NCBI RefSeq assembly: GCF_000685095.1
Contig: NZ_BAYE01000018.1
Span: 1 to 64,000, forward strand
Source of the DNA: Paraburkholderia caledonica NBRC 102488
GTDB taxonomy: Bacteria; Pseudomonadota; Gammaproteobacteria; Burkholderiales; Burkholderiaceae
DNA: 64,000 nt
Reading direction: 5' to 3'
The notes beneath the pieces were generated by a model. That model worked only from the letters and a program-made list of their open reading frames with translations. It ran no database searches and was not told where the DNA came from. This document shows, one piece after another, positions 43,459 through 53,764 of this stretch. The position numbers and the translations under genes are program-made. Each line of letters begins with the position of its first letter. Position 1 is the stretch's first letter.

Positions 43459-44121
43459 ATGCTCACAAAATATTATCCGCAAACGCTTCGCAATCGTCCG
43501 CGTATGCTGATCGCACTCGCGATCGGCGTCGTCGTCGCCATATTGACGTCACAACACATGCGTCCGATGGTCCGCGTGCTGGTCGGTTGGGACACTACGG
43601 TGTGGAGTTACCTGGTGCTGATCTGGGCGCACATGGCCGCCGCCGATGCAGGCCGCGTGCGCGACTCCGCGCGCCGTGACGACGAGAACGCGGGCGTCGT
43701 ACTGTTCGTGATCTGCCTCGCCACCATTGCCAGCATTGCCGCGATCGTGCTGGAACTCGCCTCGGCGAAGGGCACGGCGGGCGCGTCGACGGTATGGCAC
43801 TACGCGCTGACCGGGCTCACGCTGATGGGCGCGTGGTTCCTGATTCCCACCATCTTCACCCAGCACTACGCCCGGCTCTACTACGATACCGACGTACAGG
43901 AGACGCCGCTTCTGTTTCCCGATCATTCACTCGAGCCGAACTATTGGGACCTACTTTATTTCTCATTCACGATCGCGGTTGCCTCGCAAACCTCGGATGT
44001 CGTGCTGCGCTCACGTCCCATTCGCCGGGCCGCGCTCGCCCAATCCGTCTTGTCGTTCTACTTCAACGTCGCCGTGCTCGGCTTGTGCGTGAACATCGCA
44101 GCCGGCCTGCTCGGTTCCTGA
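43459..44121 (+). CDS. DUF1345 family membrane protein
   Basis: 220-residue inner-membrane protein with five to six hydrophobic segments (for example MLIALAIGVVVAILTSQ, VVLFVICLATIASIAAIVLEL and ALTGLTLMGAWFLIPTIF). It has the family's NYWDLLYFSFTIAVASQTSDV, which lies near the C terminus and resembles the pore segment of ion channels. The start codon at 43459 was chosen because the sequence upstream has no family similarity. The function is unknown. Confidence 0.85.
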   Translation: MLTKYYPQTLRNRPRMLIALAIGVVVAILTSQHMRPMVRVLVGWDTTVWSYLVLIWAHMAAADAGRVRDSARRDDENAGVVLFVICLATIASIAAIVLELASAKGTAGASTVWHYALTGLTLMGAWFLIPTIFTQHYARLYYDTDVQETPLLFPDHSLEPNYWDLLYFSFTIAVASQTSDVVLRSRPIRRAALAQSVLSFYFNVAVLGLCVNIAAGLLGS

Positions 44122-44596
44122 GGTTCGCCACTGCGCGAAGACGGCAACGCACCAATACGACGCGAGCGCCTCGACGAGCCATGAGTCGCGTGTGCCGCTC
44201 CCAGTGACGGCTATTGCCCGTCCCACAACAAGTCTCGTGTAAAACGCGGACCACCTCGGCCCGTTTTACACGTGCCCGCATCCCTCTCCAGCGGCGCGCG
44301 CACTTCGTTGCCGCGCACCCTCCCGTAAGGGCACTCCGTCGCCCTGCACTGCCCGTTGCGTCAATTCAGTGGCACAAGCCTTGCTGACCTCCGCAGACGG
44401 TTCTGGCCGGCCCGCCCCGACGCCTGGCGTCTGTGCACCTGTAACTGGCCAGCGGCGTGACGATCTTTGCACTACATTGACCAGTACGCGCCCTAGTCTA
44501 CGGACCGCGCGGCCTCCGGCTCTGGAAGCCCAATGAGCGCTGTGATCGCATGTCACTTGCATCCACACCGCAGCAGGACAAATCTGGAAACGACCG
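44122..44596. other. Gene-free region upstream of glgE with a hairpin
   Basis: 475 nt with no gene I can support. An 11-bp perfect inverted repeat CGTGTAAAACG (44236-44246) / CGTTTTACACG (44262-44272) with a 15-nt loop lies about 115 nt after the DUF1345 stop; it lacks a U-tract. No convincing promoter for the glgE operon was identified by eye. Confidence 0.45.
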
Positions 44597-47500
44597 ATGG
44601 AATCTCCAAACGGGTACGCGCCGCGGATCTATTTTTTTCATTCACTTCTGGTTGGACCGCTTGACGCGTGGCCCGGGCAGTTCGCCCACGCGGCCGCACT
44701 GGGCTTCGATCACGCGTTGATCGGCAGCCTCTTCGAACCGGGCCGGGCGAGCCATGGGCAGGTGGTCGGCAACCATGCGCGGCTGCATCCCGTGTTCGAA
44801 ACCGAACAGCCCGCCGTCGATGCCATCCGCACACTCGCAGGCGAGGCGCGTCAGCAAGGCCTCACGTTGCTGGTCGATCTGGTGATCGACCGGGTGGCCG
44901 CCGATGGCGCACTCTACGCGGAGCATGCGGACTGGTTCCATCCGCTGGAATCCGAAGAGGCGCGGCTAGACCCACGGCATGTGCATCGTGAAGACAACGT
45001 CGCCTATGCGAACTTCAACGACGCCGGCACGCGCGCCGCGCTAGCCGACTGGTGGACGCAGCAGCTGCTGGCGCTCGCCGACGCCGGCATTGGCGGTTTC
45101 CGCTTCGATTCTCCGCATCGCGTACCCGCCGAGGTCTGGCGGCATTTACGCGACGCCGTGCGTACCGCGCATCCCGACGTGCGATTTCTCGCGGCGACGC
45201 CAGGCCTTGCCCGCGGCGATCTGATCGGGCTTCAGGGCGCGGGCTTCGACAGCGTGTTCTCGTCGGTGCGCTGGTGGGACTATCGCGCGAGCTGGATGGT
45301 GGAGGAGCATGCGGTGCTCGCGCGCATCGGCGGACCGATTGCGTTTCCCGAAGCACCTTACGGCATTCGCCTCGCCGCCGAGTTGAGCGACCCGCATGAT
45401 TCGAGCATCGTCGAACGCGCGTATCGCCGCGCGCTGTATGCGGCGTCCGCCATCGGCACCGGCTGGATGATGCCGATGGGCTTCGAATACGGCGTCAGTG
45501 AACCGATGTCGCAAACCCGAGGCGACGCGTCGCAATTCGCACTAGCTTGCCAGGCGAAAAAATTCGACCTGACGCCGCAGATCACGCGAGCCAATGAACT
45601 TGCACGCACGGCAAGAGCGCTGCACGCGAACGGGGAATTGCGCGCGTTGAGCGGGCCTGGCGCACCCGCCGCGGTGCTGCTGCGCGCCGATCAACCCGAC
45701 CTGCGCGATGCCGCCGAGGCGGTTCTCATCGCAATCAATCCGGAACTCGGTGCGCCTGTGCGCGTCGATCCGGCACGTTTTCTCGCCAGCGTGCCCGGCA
45801 ATTTCACGCGCTTCGTTGCTCTCGATGCACCCAGCCGTGCCTCGCCTGCGGCTCTCACGCCGTTCGCGCTGGCACCCGGCGCCGTGCGCCTCTTCCAGGC
45901 CCTGGCGGAGAAGCCGATCTGTCTTGCGCCGCCCATCGACAAGCCCAACAGCAAGCGTAGCGGTCGCAAGACCGTGGTCGAAGCGATCAACGCGCCGCGC
46001 GTGGCGATCGAAAGCGTGACGCCTTCTGTGGACAATGGCCGCTTCCCCGCCAAGCGAAGCGTCGGTGAGCGCGCCGAAATCAGCGCCGCGATTTTCGCGG
46101 AAGGGCACGACAAGATCGCCGCCGCCGTGCTGTGGCGTGCCGCCGACGAGAACACCTGGCACGAAGTGTTGATGGCCCCGGCCCAGCCCGCGGGTCTCGA
46201 TATCTGGAAGGCGCGCATTCCGCTCGATCGCATGGGACGTCACGAATTCACCGTGATCGCCTGGCGCGACGACTTCGCTTCGCTCGTCGAACATGTCGAG
46301 AAAAAGTTGAAGGCGGGCCAAACCGTCGAGACCGAACTGGATGAAGCCGCGCATCTGTTCGCGCTCGTGCTGGCCGAAGTCGAAACGACCGAAGGTGCGG
46401 TCATCGAACCGCTCAAAAATATCGTCGAGCATTTCGCCAAAGCCGACGGCGAAACGAAGCTCAAGCTGCTTCTCGATGCGGGCACGAGGAAGGCGATGAC
46501 CGCCGCGCGGCATCGTCCGTTCCTGAGTCGCGATCCGGTGACATACAAGATCGATGCCGAGCGCACCGCCGCGCGCTTTGCAAGCTGGTACGAAATCTTC
46601 CCGCGCTCGATGAGCGACGACGAATCGCGCCACGGCACGTTCGCCGATGTCACGACGAAGCTGCCGCGCATTCGCGACATGGGCTTCGACGTGCTGTACT
46701 TCCCGCCGATTCATCCAATCGGCCTGTCGAATCGCAAGGGTCGCAACAACACGCTGAACGCACAGCCCGGCGACGTAGGCAGCCCGTATGCGATCGGTGG
46801 GGCAGAAGGCGGACATACCGCCGTGCATCCGCAACTGGGCACGCTCGACGACTTCAAGAAGATGCTCGCCGCCGCGCACGCGCATGGCCTCGAAATCGCG
46901 CTCGACTTTGCGGTGCAGTGCTCGCCCGATCATCCGTGGCTGAAGGAGCATCCCACGTGGTTTGCGTGGCGTCCCGACGGCACGCTGCGATATGCGGAGA
47001 ATCCGCCGAAGAAGTACCAGGACATCGTCAATCCAGACTTCTACGCGCACGACGCGAAGCCCGACCTGTGGCTCGCATTGCGCGACGTGTTCCTGTTCTG
47101 GATCGACGCGGGCGTGCATATCTTCCGCATCGACAACCCGCACACCAAGCCGCTGCCCTTCTGGGAATGGGTGATCGCCGACGTGCGTTCGCGCCATCCG
47201 GACACGATTTTCCTTGCCGAAGCATTCACACGTCCGCGCATGATGAACCGGCTCGGCAAGATCGGTTTCTCGCAGTCGTACACGTATTTCACGTGGCGCG
47301 AGTCGAAACGGGATTTCATCGAGTATCTGACGGACCTCACGCAAACCAGCGCGCGCGACTTCTACCGGCCAAACTTCTTCGTGAATACGCCGGATATCAA
47401 CCCACGTCATCTGCAATCGCAGGGACGCACAGGTTTTCTGATTCGCGCGGCGCTCGCTTCCACGCTCGCCGGCTTGTGGGGCGTGTATAGCGGCTTTGAA

Positions 47501-48049
47501 CTCTGCGAGGCGGCTGCGTTGCCGAACAGCGAGGAATATCTCGATTCCGAGAAGTACCAATTGCGCGCGTGGGACTGGAACCGGCCCGGCAACATCACGG
47601 CGGAGATCGCCGCGCTGAACCGCATTCGCCGCGCGAATCCCGCGCTGCAAACGCACCTCGGCCTCACGTTCCTGCCCGCGCACAACGACAACATTCTGTT
47701 CTTCGAGAAGGCAACCGAAGCGCGCGACAACGTGATTGTCGTCGCCATCAATCTTGACCCGTTCAACGAACAGGGCGCGGACATCGAATTGTCGTGGGAA
47801 ACATTCCAGAATTGGAATCTGCACGATCAGGGCGCACTCGAAGTGACCGATCAGATGACAGGCGCGCGTTTCGCATGGCACGGCCGCTGGCAACATGTGC
47901 GGCTCGGCCCGGGCCAGCCTTTTTCTATCTGGCGCATTGCGCCGCTCGGCGGCCTGCCCGCCGAGCGTCCCGATGAAGCCGACAGCGATTCGACCAGCGC
48001 CCTTCACGCAGACGCTGGCAACCCTACCCCGACGGAAGGTGCGATATGA
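44597..48049 (+). CDS. glgE: Alpha-1,4-glucan:maltose-1-phosphate maltosyltransferase GlgE with N-terminal amylase-like domain
   Basis: 1150-residue protein, far longer than GlgE alone (about 670). Residues from about 475 form GlgE: INAPRVAIESVTPSVDNGRFPAKRS starts the N-terminal domain; the GH13 catalytic core has VFRIDNPHTKPLPFWEW (nucleophile Asp), FLAEAFTRPRMM (acid/base Glu) and FFVNTPDINPRHLQSQGRTGF (transition-state Asp). The enzyme adds maltosyl units from maltose-1-phosphate to alpha-glucan. Residues 1-470 look like another GH13 barrel: VDLVIDRVA replaces the usual DxVxNH, GFRFDSPHRVPAEVW keeps the nucleophile-region Asp, and AATPG stands where the acid/base Glu is expected. So it may be non-catalytic and bind glucan. 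It overlaps the treS gene by 4 nt. Confidence 0.93.
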   Translation: MESPNGYAPRIYFFHSLLVGPLDAWPGQFAHAAALGFDHALIGSLFEPGRASHGQVVGNHARLHPVFETEQPAVDAIRTLAGEARQQGLTLLVDLVIDRVAADGALYAEHADWFHPLESEEARLDPRHVHREDNVAYANFNDAGTRAALADWWTQQLLALADAGIGGFRFDSPHRVPAEVWRHLRDAVRTAHPDVRFLAATPGLARGDLIGLQGAGFDSVFSSVRWWDYRASWMVEEHAVLARIGGPIAFPEAPYGIRLAAELSDPHDSSIVERAYRRALYAASAIGTGWMMPMGFEYGVSEPMSQTRGDASQFALACQAKKFDLTPQITRANELARTARALHANGELRALSGPGAPAAVLLRADQPDLRDAAEAVLIAINPELGAPVRVDPARFLASVPGNFTRFVALDAPSRASPAALTPFALAPGAVRLFQALAEKPICLAPPIDKPNSKRSGRKTVVEAINAPRVAIESVTPSVDNGRFPAKRSVGERAEISAAIFAEGHDKIAAAVLWRAADENTWHEVLMAPAQPAGLDIWKARIPLDRMGRHEFTVIAWRDDFASLVEHVEKKLKAGQTVETELDEAAHLFALVLAEVETTEGAVIEPLKNIVEHFAKADGETKLKLLLDAGTRKAMTAARHRPFLSRDPVTYKIDAERTAARFASWYEIFPRSMSDDESRHGTFADVTTKLPRIRDMGFDVLYFPPIHPIGLSNRKGRNNTLNAQPGDVGSPYAIGGAEGGHTAVHPQLGTLDDFKKMLAAAHAHGLEIALDFAVQCSPDHPWLKEHPTWFAWRPDGTLRYAENPPKKYQDIVNPDFYAHDAKPDLWLALRDVFLFWIDAGVHIFRIDNPHTKPLPFWEWVIADVRSRHPDTIFLAEAFTRPRMMNRLGKIGFSQSYTYFTWRESKRDFIEYLTDLTQTSARDFYRPNFFVNTPDINPRHLQSQGRTGFLIRAALASTLAGLWGVYSGFELCEAAALPNSEEYLDSEKYQLRAWDWNRPGNITAEIAALNRIRRANPALQTHLGLTFLPAHNDNILFFEKATEARDNVIVVAINLDPFNEQGADIELSWETFQNWNLHDQGALEVTDQMTGARFAWHGRWQHVRLGPGQPFSIWRIAPLGGLPAERPDEADSDSTSALHADAGNPTPTEGAI

Positions 48050-51000
48050 AGCGTGACGATCCCTCACAAGGCACGTCGGAAGCCCAGGCAAGCACGGCAA
48101 CCGCCACCGCAACAAGAGCTCGCGCGCGCAGCCGCGGCAAGCCCGCGACATTAAGCGACGATCCGCTCTGGTACAAAGACGCAATCATCTACCAGGTGCA
48201 CATCAAGTCGTTCTTCGATGCGAACAACGACGGCGTCGGCGATTTCCCCGGTCTGATCGCCAAGCTCGACTACATCGCCGAACTCGGCGTGAATGCGATC
48301 TGGCTGCTGCCGTTCTATCCGTCGCCGCGTCGCGACGACGGATACGACATCGCCGATTACCGCAACGTGCATCCTGACTACGGTCAGCTCTCCGACGTCA
48401 AGCGCTTCATTCAGGAGGCGCATGCGCGCGGCATCCGCGTGATTACCGAGCTCGTGATCAACCACACGTCGGATCAGCACCCGTGGTTTCAGCGCGCGCG
48501 CCGCGCGAAGCCGGGCTCGAACCATCGCAACTTCTATGTGTGGTCCGATACCGACCAGAAGTATCAGGAAACACGGATTATTTTCATCGACTCGGAGCCG
48601 TCGAACTGGACGCACGATCCGGTCGCGGGCGCTTACTACTGGCACCGCTTTTACTCGCACCAACCCGATCTGAATTTCGACAATCCCGCCGTGCTGCGCG
48701 AGGTGTTGCAGATCATGCGCTTCTGGCTCGACATGGGTATCGACGGGCTGCGGCTCGACGCGGTGCCCTATCTGGTCGAACGCGAAGGCACGAACAACGA
48801 GAACCTGCCGGAAACGCATGCCATTCTGAAAAAGATTCGCGCGACTATCGACGCGGAATATCCGAACCGTATGCTGCTCGCCGAAGCGAACCAGTGGCCG
48901 GAAGACGTGAAGGAATATTTCGGCGACGAAGACGAATGCCACATGGCATTCCACTTCCCGCTGATGCCACGCATCTACATGTCCATTGCGAGCGAGGACC
49001 GCTTTCCGATCACGGACATCATGCGGCAAACGCCGGACCTCGCGGAAACGAATCAGTGGGCAATTTTCCTGCGCAATCACGACGAACTGACGCTCGAAAT
49101 GGTTACGGATTCCGAGCGCGATTACCTGTGGAATACCTACGCGAGCGATCGCCGCGCGCGCCTCAACCTCGGCATTCGTCGCCGCCTCGCGCCGCTGATG
49201 GAGCGCGACCGCCGCCGCATCGAGTTGATCAATTCGCTGCTGTTGTCCATGCCGGGCACGCCCGTTATCTATTACGGCGACGAGCTGGGCATGGGCGACA
49301 ACATCCATCTTGGCGACCGCGACGGTGTGCGCACGCCGATGCAGTGGTCGTCGGATCGGAATGGCGGCTTCTCGCGCGCCGATCCTGAACAACTCGTGTT
49401 GCCGCCCGTGATGGGTTCGCTTTACGGCTTCGACGCGGTCAACGTCGAAGCGCAAAGCCGCGATCCGCATTCGCTGCTCAACTGGACCCGGCGCATGCTC
49501 GCCACGCGTCGCGCGAAACAGACTTTCGGACGCGGCACGATCCGCTTCCTGAAGCCGGAGAATCGCAAGATTCTCGCGTATCTACGTGAGATGCCCAACG
49601 AGCCGCCGATCCTTTGCGTCGCGAATCTGTCACGCGCGCCGCAAGCGGTAGAACTCGATCTGTCGGAATTCAACGGCTCGGTGCCGATTGAAATGACCGC
49701 CGATTCCGTATTCCCTCCTATCGGCCAGTTGACTTATCTGCTGACGTTCCCGCCGTACGGCTTCCTGTGGTTCATGTTGTGCCCGGGCGGCCAGCGTCCG
49801 ACCTGGTCGCAGGCGCACCCCGAGCCGTTGCCCGAATTCGTCACGATCGTGATACGCGAGGGTCAGGTCGGACCGACACCCGAAAACGTGCGGCTGCTCG
49901 AATCCGAAGTGTTGCCTTCGTGGTTGAGCCGCCGGCGCTGGTTTGCATCGAAGGATCAGAAGATGCATGCGGTAAGGCTCGCCGCGTTGACGACGATCCC
50001 CAACGGAGGCTTCGCCTTCACCGAGATCGAAGCGGATGTCGGCGATCACACCGAACGTTATGTGGTGCCGATCGCAATCACCTGGGGTGGCGAGACGACC
50101 ACGCCGCTGTTCCTTCAACTTGCGTTGGCGCGTGTGCGGCGCGGCCGCAACGTCGGGCATCTCACCGACGCTTTTGCGTTGCCGATCTTCGCGCACGGCG
50201 TGATGCGCAAGTTGCGCGAACGCGCGGTCATACCGACCGTGCAGAAAAGCGAGATCAGGTTCATTCCGACGGAGCGTTTCGCTGAACTCGAAAATCTCGG
50301 CGAACGACCGGAAATTCGCTGGCTCGCGGCAGAGCAAAGCAACAGTTCGCTGATCATCGCAGACGCTGCAGTACTGAAACTGGTGCGGCGCCTCGTGAGC
50401 GGCATTCATCCGGAAGCGGAGATCAGCCGCTATCTGACGCAGCTCGGCTACGCGAACACGGCGCCGCTCTTTGGCGAAGTGGTGCGCGTCGATCCCGAGG
50501 GCGTGCCGCATACGCTCGCGATTGTGCAAGGCTATGTCGACAACCAGGGCGATGCCTGGAACTGGTCGCTCGATCATCTGCGCCGCTCAGTGGACGAACT
50601 GGCGATCGCCGTCGATACGGACGCGTCGTCGACGCCCGACCGCGGCAACGAAACTCTTCTGCTGGAGGGCTACGCGTCGTTGGCCGGCATCATCGGCAGA
50701 CGCTTGGGACAGTTGCACGTCGCGCTCGCCTCGCCGACCGACGACCCGGCGTTCGCACCCGAACAGGCGAGCGCCGAGCAAGTGAAGGCATGGGTCGACG
50801 GCACACAGTCGATGCTCGCGAGCGCGCTCGACCTGCTCGCGCCGCGCGTCGAACAGATGCTCGATGCGGAGACGAAAGCCCTCGCGCAAAGCCTGGTCGA
50901 CCGGCGCGCCGCGCTGGTCGAGGCCGTCAACAAACTGGTTTCGCCCGACACGCAAGCGCAGCGGATTCGCATTCACGGCGACTTCCATCTGGGCCAGGTG

Positions 51001-51507
51001 CTGGTCGCACAGGGCGACGTCTATCTGATCGACTTCGAAGGGGAGCCGGCGCGCTCGCTCGAAGAGCGTCGGCAGAAGTCGAGCCCGCTGCGCGACGTGG
51101 CCGGCCTGATGCGTTCGTTGTCGTATGCGAGCGCCGCGGCGCAGTCCACGATGGAAAGCGCGCCGCAGCAGACCGCGGATCGCAAACGCACCCTGTTCGA
51201 CCGTTTCCGCGTGCGAGCCACGGAGACATTCCTGAAGGAATACCGCGCGGCCACCGCCGAAGCGCCGACGCCGCTCGTCGCGCCGGAGGCGGAACAGGCG
51301 TTACTCGATCTGTTCCTGATCGAGAAGGCTGCGTACGAAATCCGCTATGAAGCGGCCAACCGTCCGGCATGGCTCAGCTTGCCGGTGCGCGGACTAGCCG
51401 CGCTCGCAGGCCGTTTGCTCGGCGACAAAACCACGTCGCACGATCCGTCAACCCAGGCGCAAGACGCCACCACACCGCCTCATCCGGCCGAGGGCGACTA
51501 TGAGTGA
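48046..51507 (+). CDS. treS: Trehalose synthase-maltokinase fusion (TreS-Pep2)
   Basis: 1153-residue bifunctional enzyme. Residues 40-590 are the trehalose synthase: VHIKSFFDANNDGVGDFPGL, the nucleophile in GIDGLRLDAVPYL, the acid/base in LLAEANQWPEDV and the third acid in FLRNHDELTLEMV. It isomerises trehalose and maltose. The C-terminal half is the maltokinase Pep2, with GDFHLGQVLVAQGDVYLIDFEGEPARS (kinase catalytic HGDxHxGQ and metal DFEG). The kinase makes maltose-1-phosphate for the upstream GlgE. The 8-nt overlap with glgB suggests tight coupling. TreS and Pep2 are separate proteins in mycobacteria and fused in several proteobacteria. Confidence 0.96.
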   Translation: MKRDDPSQGTSEAQASTATATATRARARSRGKPATLSDDPLWYKDAIIYQVHIKSFFDANNDGVGDFPGLIAKLDYIAELGVNAIWLLPFYPSPRRDDGYDIADYRNVHPDYGQLSDVKRFIQEAHARGIRVITELVINHTSDQHPWFQRARRAKPGSNHRNFYVWSDTDQKYQETRIIFIDSEPSNWTHDPVAGAYYWHRFYSHQPDLNFDNPAVLREVLQIMRFWLDMGIDGLRLDAVPYLVEREGTNNENLPETHAILKKIRATIDAEYPNRMLLAEANQWPEDVKEYFGDEDECHMAFHFPLMPRIYMSIASEDRFPITDIMRQTPDLAETNQWAIFLRNHDELTLEMVTDSERDYLWNTYASDRRARLNLGIRRRLAPLMERDRRRIELINSLLLSMPGTPVIYYGDELGMGDNIHLGDRDGVRTPMQWSSDRNGGFSRADPEQLVLPPVMGSLYGFDAVNVEAQSRDPHSLLNWTRRMLATRRAKQTFGRGTIRFLKPENRKILAYLREMPNEPPILCVANLSRAPQAVELDLSEFNGSVPIEMTADSVFPPIGQLTYLLTFPPYGFLWFMLCPGGQRPTWSQAHPEPLPEFVTIVIREGQVGPTPENVRLLESEVLPSWLSRRRWFASKDQKMHAVRLAALTTIPNGGFAFTEIEADVGDHTERYVVPIAITWGGETTTPLFLQLALARVRRGRNVGHLTDAFALPIFAHGVMRKLRERAVIPTVQKSEIRFIPTERFAELENLGERPEIRWLAAEQSNSSLIIADAAVLKLVRRLVSGIHPEAEISRYLTQLGYANTAPLFGEVVRVDPEGVPHTLAIVQGYVDNQGDAWNWSLDHLRRSVDELAIAVDTDASSTPDRGNETLLLEGYASLAGIIGRRLGQLHVALASPTDDPAFAPEQASAEQVKAWVDGTQSMLASALDLLAPRVEQMLDAETKALAQSLVDRRAALVEAVNKLVSPDTQAQRIRIHGDFHLGQVLVAQGDVYLIDFEGEPARSLEERRQKSSPLRDVAGLMRSLSYASAAAQSTMESAPQQTADRKRTLFDRFRVRATETFLKEYRAATAEAPTPLVAPEAEQALLDLFLIEKAAYEIRYEAANRPAWLSLPVRGLAALAGRLLGDKTTSHDPSTQAQDATTPPHPAEGDYE

Positions 51508-53710
51508 ACACGATCCGGCCGCAGGCCTCCAGCCGCTCGATATGGATGCGCTCGTCGAAGCGCGTCACCCCGATCCTTTCTCGCAGCTCGGCCTGCATCA
51601 CACGGACGGCGGTCCCGTGGTGCGCGCGCTGTTGCCCAATGCGGCGCACGTCAGCGTGATTTCGCGCGCCGACGGCTCGCTGCTCGGCGAACTTCAGGAG
51701 TTGCGTCCGGGCCTTTTTGCGGGTCGCGTGAGTGCGGCGGCGCCGTACCGTCTGCGCATCGACTGGCATGGCACGGAGCAGGAAATCGAGGACACGTATT
51801 CGTTCGGCCCCGTTCTCGGCGATGAACCGCTCGGGCGTCTCGCGGGCGGCGATCCTTATGCCGTGCTCGAATGCCTCGGCTCACGCCCCATGGAAGTGGA
51901 CGGCGTGCCCGGCGTGCGCTTTGCCGTATGGGCGCCGAACGCGCGGCGCGTCTCCGTGGTGGGCGACTTCAACGCGTGGGACGGCCGGCGTCATCCGATG
52001 CGCCTGCGTCACCAGGCGGGCGTGTGGGAATTGTTCGTGCCGCGGGTCGGGCCGGGCACGCGCTACAAGTACGAGCTGCTCGCGCGCGACGGCCATCCGC
52101 TGCCGCTGAAGGCCGACCCTTGCGCAATGCAGACCGAGAAGCCGCCAGGCACGGCGTCGGTTGTCGCACATGTCGACGAGATCGAACAGTTTCCGTGGAG
52201 CGACGATGAATGGATCCAGTCACGCGGCGCAAAGCAGACGCCGCGCTCGCCGATTTCCATTTACGAGGTGCATGCGGAATCGTGGTTGCGCATCGCCGAA
52301 GAAGGTCAGCGAGGCCTCGATTGGGACGAACTCGCCGAGCGCCTGATTCCCTATGTGAAGACCATGGGATTCACGCACGTGGAGTTCATGCCGGTCGCGG
52401 AACATCCGTTCGGCGGATCGTGGGGCTATCAGCCGCTCGGACAGTTTGCGCCGTCCGCGCGCTTCGGCAAACCCGAGCAGTTCGCCGCCTTCGTCAACAA
52501 GGCGCACGAGGCCGGACTCGGTGTGATTCTCGACTGGGTGCCCGCGCATTTCCCGAACGACGCGCACGGCCTCGTCCAGTTCGACGGCACGCCGCTTTAC
52601 GAGCACGCCGACCCGCGCGAGGGCTATCACCAGGACTGGAACACGATGATTTACAACCTCGGCCGCAACGAGGTGAGCGCGTTTCTGGTCGCCTCGGGCC
52701 TCGCGTGGCTGAAGCGCTATCACGTGGACGGCCTGCGCGTGGACGCTGTTGCGTCGATGCTTTACCGCGACTATTCGCGCGCCGCCGACGAGTGGGTGCC
52801 GAATATTTACGGCGGGCGCGAAAACCTCGAATCGATCGCGTTCCTGAAGCGCCTCAATCATGAAGTAGGTTACGTGCCGGGCGTGCCCGGCGCGATCACC
52901 ATCGCCGAAGAATCTACTGCCTGGCCGGGCGTGACGGCGCGCGTCGAAGACGGCGGCCTGGGTTTCCACTTCAAGTGGAACATGGGCTGGATGCACGACA
53001 CACTGCACTACATGCAGGAAGATCCCGTCTATCGGCAGTACCACCATCACAACATGACGTTCGGCATGGTCTACGCGTATTCCGAGCGCTTCGTGCTGCC
53101 GCTCTCGCACGATGAAGTGGTGCACGGCAAAGGCTCGCTGCTCGGCAAGATGCCCGGCGACACGTGGCAGAAGTTCGCCAATCTGCGCGCGTACTTCGGC
53201 TTCATGTGGACCCATCCTGGCAAGAAGCTGCTCTTCATGGGCGGCGAATTCGGTCAGATCGCCGAATTCAATCATGACGCGTCGCCGCACTGGCATCTGC
53301 TCGACGACGCTCATCACCATGGCGTGCAATTGCTGGTGCGCGACCTGAACCGTCTGTACAGCCACGAACCGGCGCTGCATCTGCTCGACACCGAACCTGG
53401 CGGCTTCGACTGGCTGGTGGGCGACGACAGCGCCAACAGCGTGTTCGCGTATCGCCGCACGGACGGGGCGGGTCGCGAACTCGTCGTGGTGTGCAACATG
53501 ACGCCGGTGCCGCGCGTCGGCTACCGCGTCGGCATGCCGCGCGAAGGACGCTGGTCGGAAGTGCTCAATACGGATGCAGGCGTGTACGGCGGCTCGAACA
53601 TGGGCAACGGCGGTCTTATTCATACCGAGGCGATCTCGAGCCACGGCTGGCCGCATTCCGCCTCCCTGACCTTGCCGCCGCTGGCGACGATCGTGCTGCG
53701 AGCCGATTGA
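51500..53710 (+). CDS. glgB: 1,4-alpha-glucan branching enzyme GlgB
   Basis: 736-residue GH13 branching enzyme with an N-terminal CBM48-type region (VRFAVWAPNARRVSVVGDFN, about residues 135-155). Catalytic segments: VDGLRVDAVASMLYRDYSR (nucleophile), AITIAEESTAWPGV (acid/base), and LPLSHDEVVHGKGS (third acid). It transfers glucan segments to alpha-1,6 linkages to make the product of GlgE soluble. The first 115 residues form an extra N-terminal domain. It ends with a typical ATIVLRAD. Confidence 0.97.
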   Translation: MSEHDPAAGLQPLDMDALVEARHPDPFSQLGLHHTDGGPVVRALLPNAAHVSVISRADGSLLGELQELRPGLFAGRVSAAAPYRLRIDWHGTEQEIEDTYSFGPVLGDEPLGRLAGGDPYAVLECLGSRPMEVDGVPGVRFAVWAPNARRVSVVGDFNAWDGRRHPMRLRHQAGVWELFVPRVGPGTRYKYELLARDGHPLPLKADPCAMQTEKPPGTASVVAHVDEIEQFPWSDDEWIQSRGAKQTPRSPISIYEVHAESWLRIAEEGQRGLDWDELAERLIPYVKTMGFTHVEFMPVAEHPFGGSWGYQPLGQFAPSARFGKPEQFAAFVNKAHEAGLGVILDWVPAHFPNDAHGLVQFDGTPLYEHADPREGYHQDWNTMIYNLGRNEVSAFLVASGLAWLKRYHVDGLRVDAVASMLYRDYSRAADEWVPNIYGGRENLESIAFLKRLNHEVGYVPGVPGAITIAEESTAWPGVTARVEDGGLGFHFKWNMGWMHDTLHYMQEDPVYRQYHHHNMTFGMVYAYSERFVLPLSHDEVVHGKGSLLGKMPGDTWQKFANLRAYFGFMWTHPGKKLLFMGGEFGQIAEFNHDASPHWHLLDDAHHHGVQLLVRDLNRLYSHEPALHLLDTEPGGFDWLVGDDSANSVFAYRRTDGAGRELVVVCNMTPVPRVGYRVGMPREGRWSEVLNTDAGVYGGSNMGNGGLIHTEAISSHGWPHSASLTLPPLATIVLRAD

Positions 53711-53764
53711 GCGGAGACTGACAGGGAACCGGGTGCGATCGGGCGCCGCCCGGTCATGCCGAAG

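Noticed and set aside
45542..48184. Open frame of 880 codons antisense to glgE
   Set aside because: A shadow of the high-GC glgE codons; no domain similarity, while GlgE catalytic motifs are on the plus strand.
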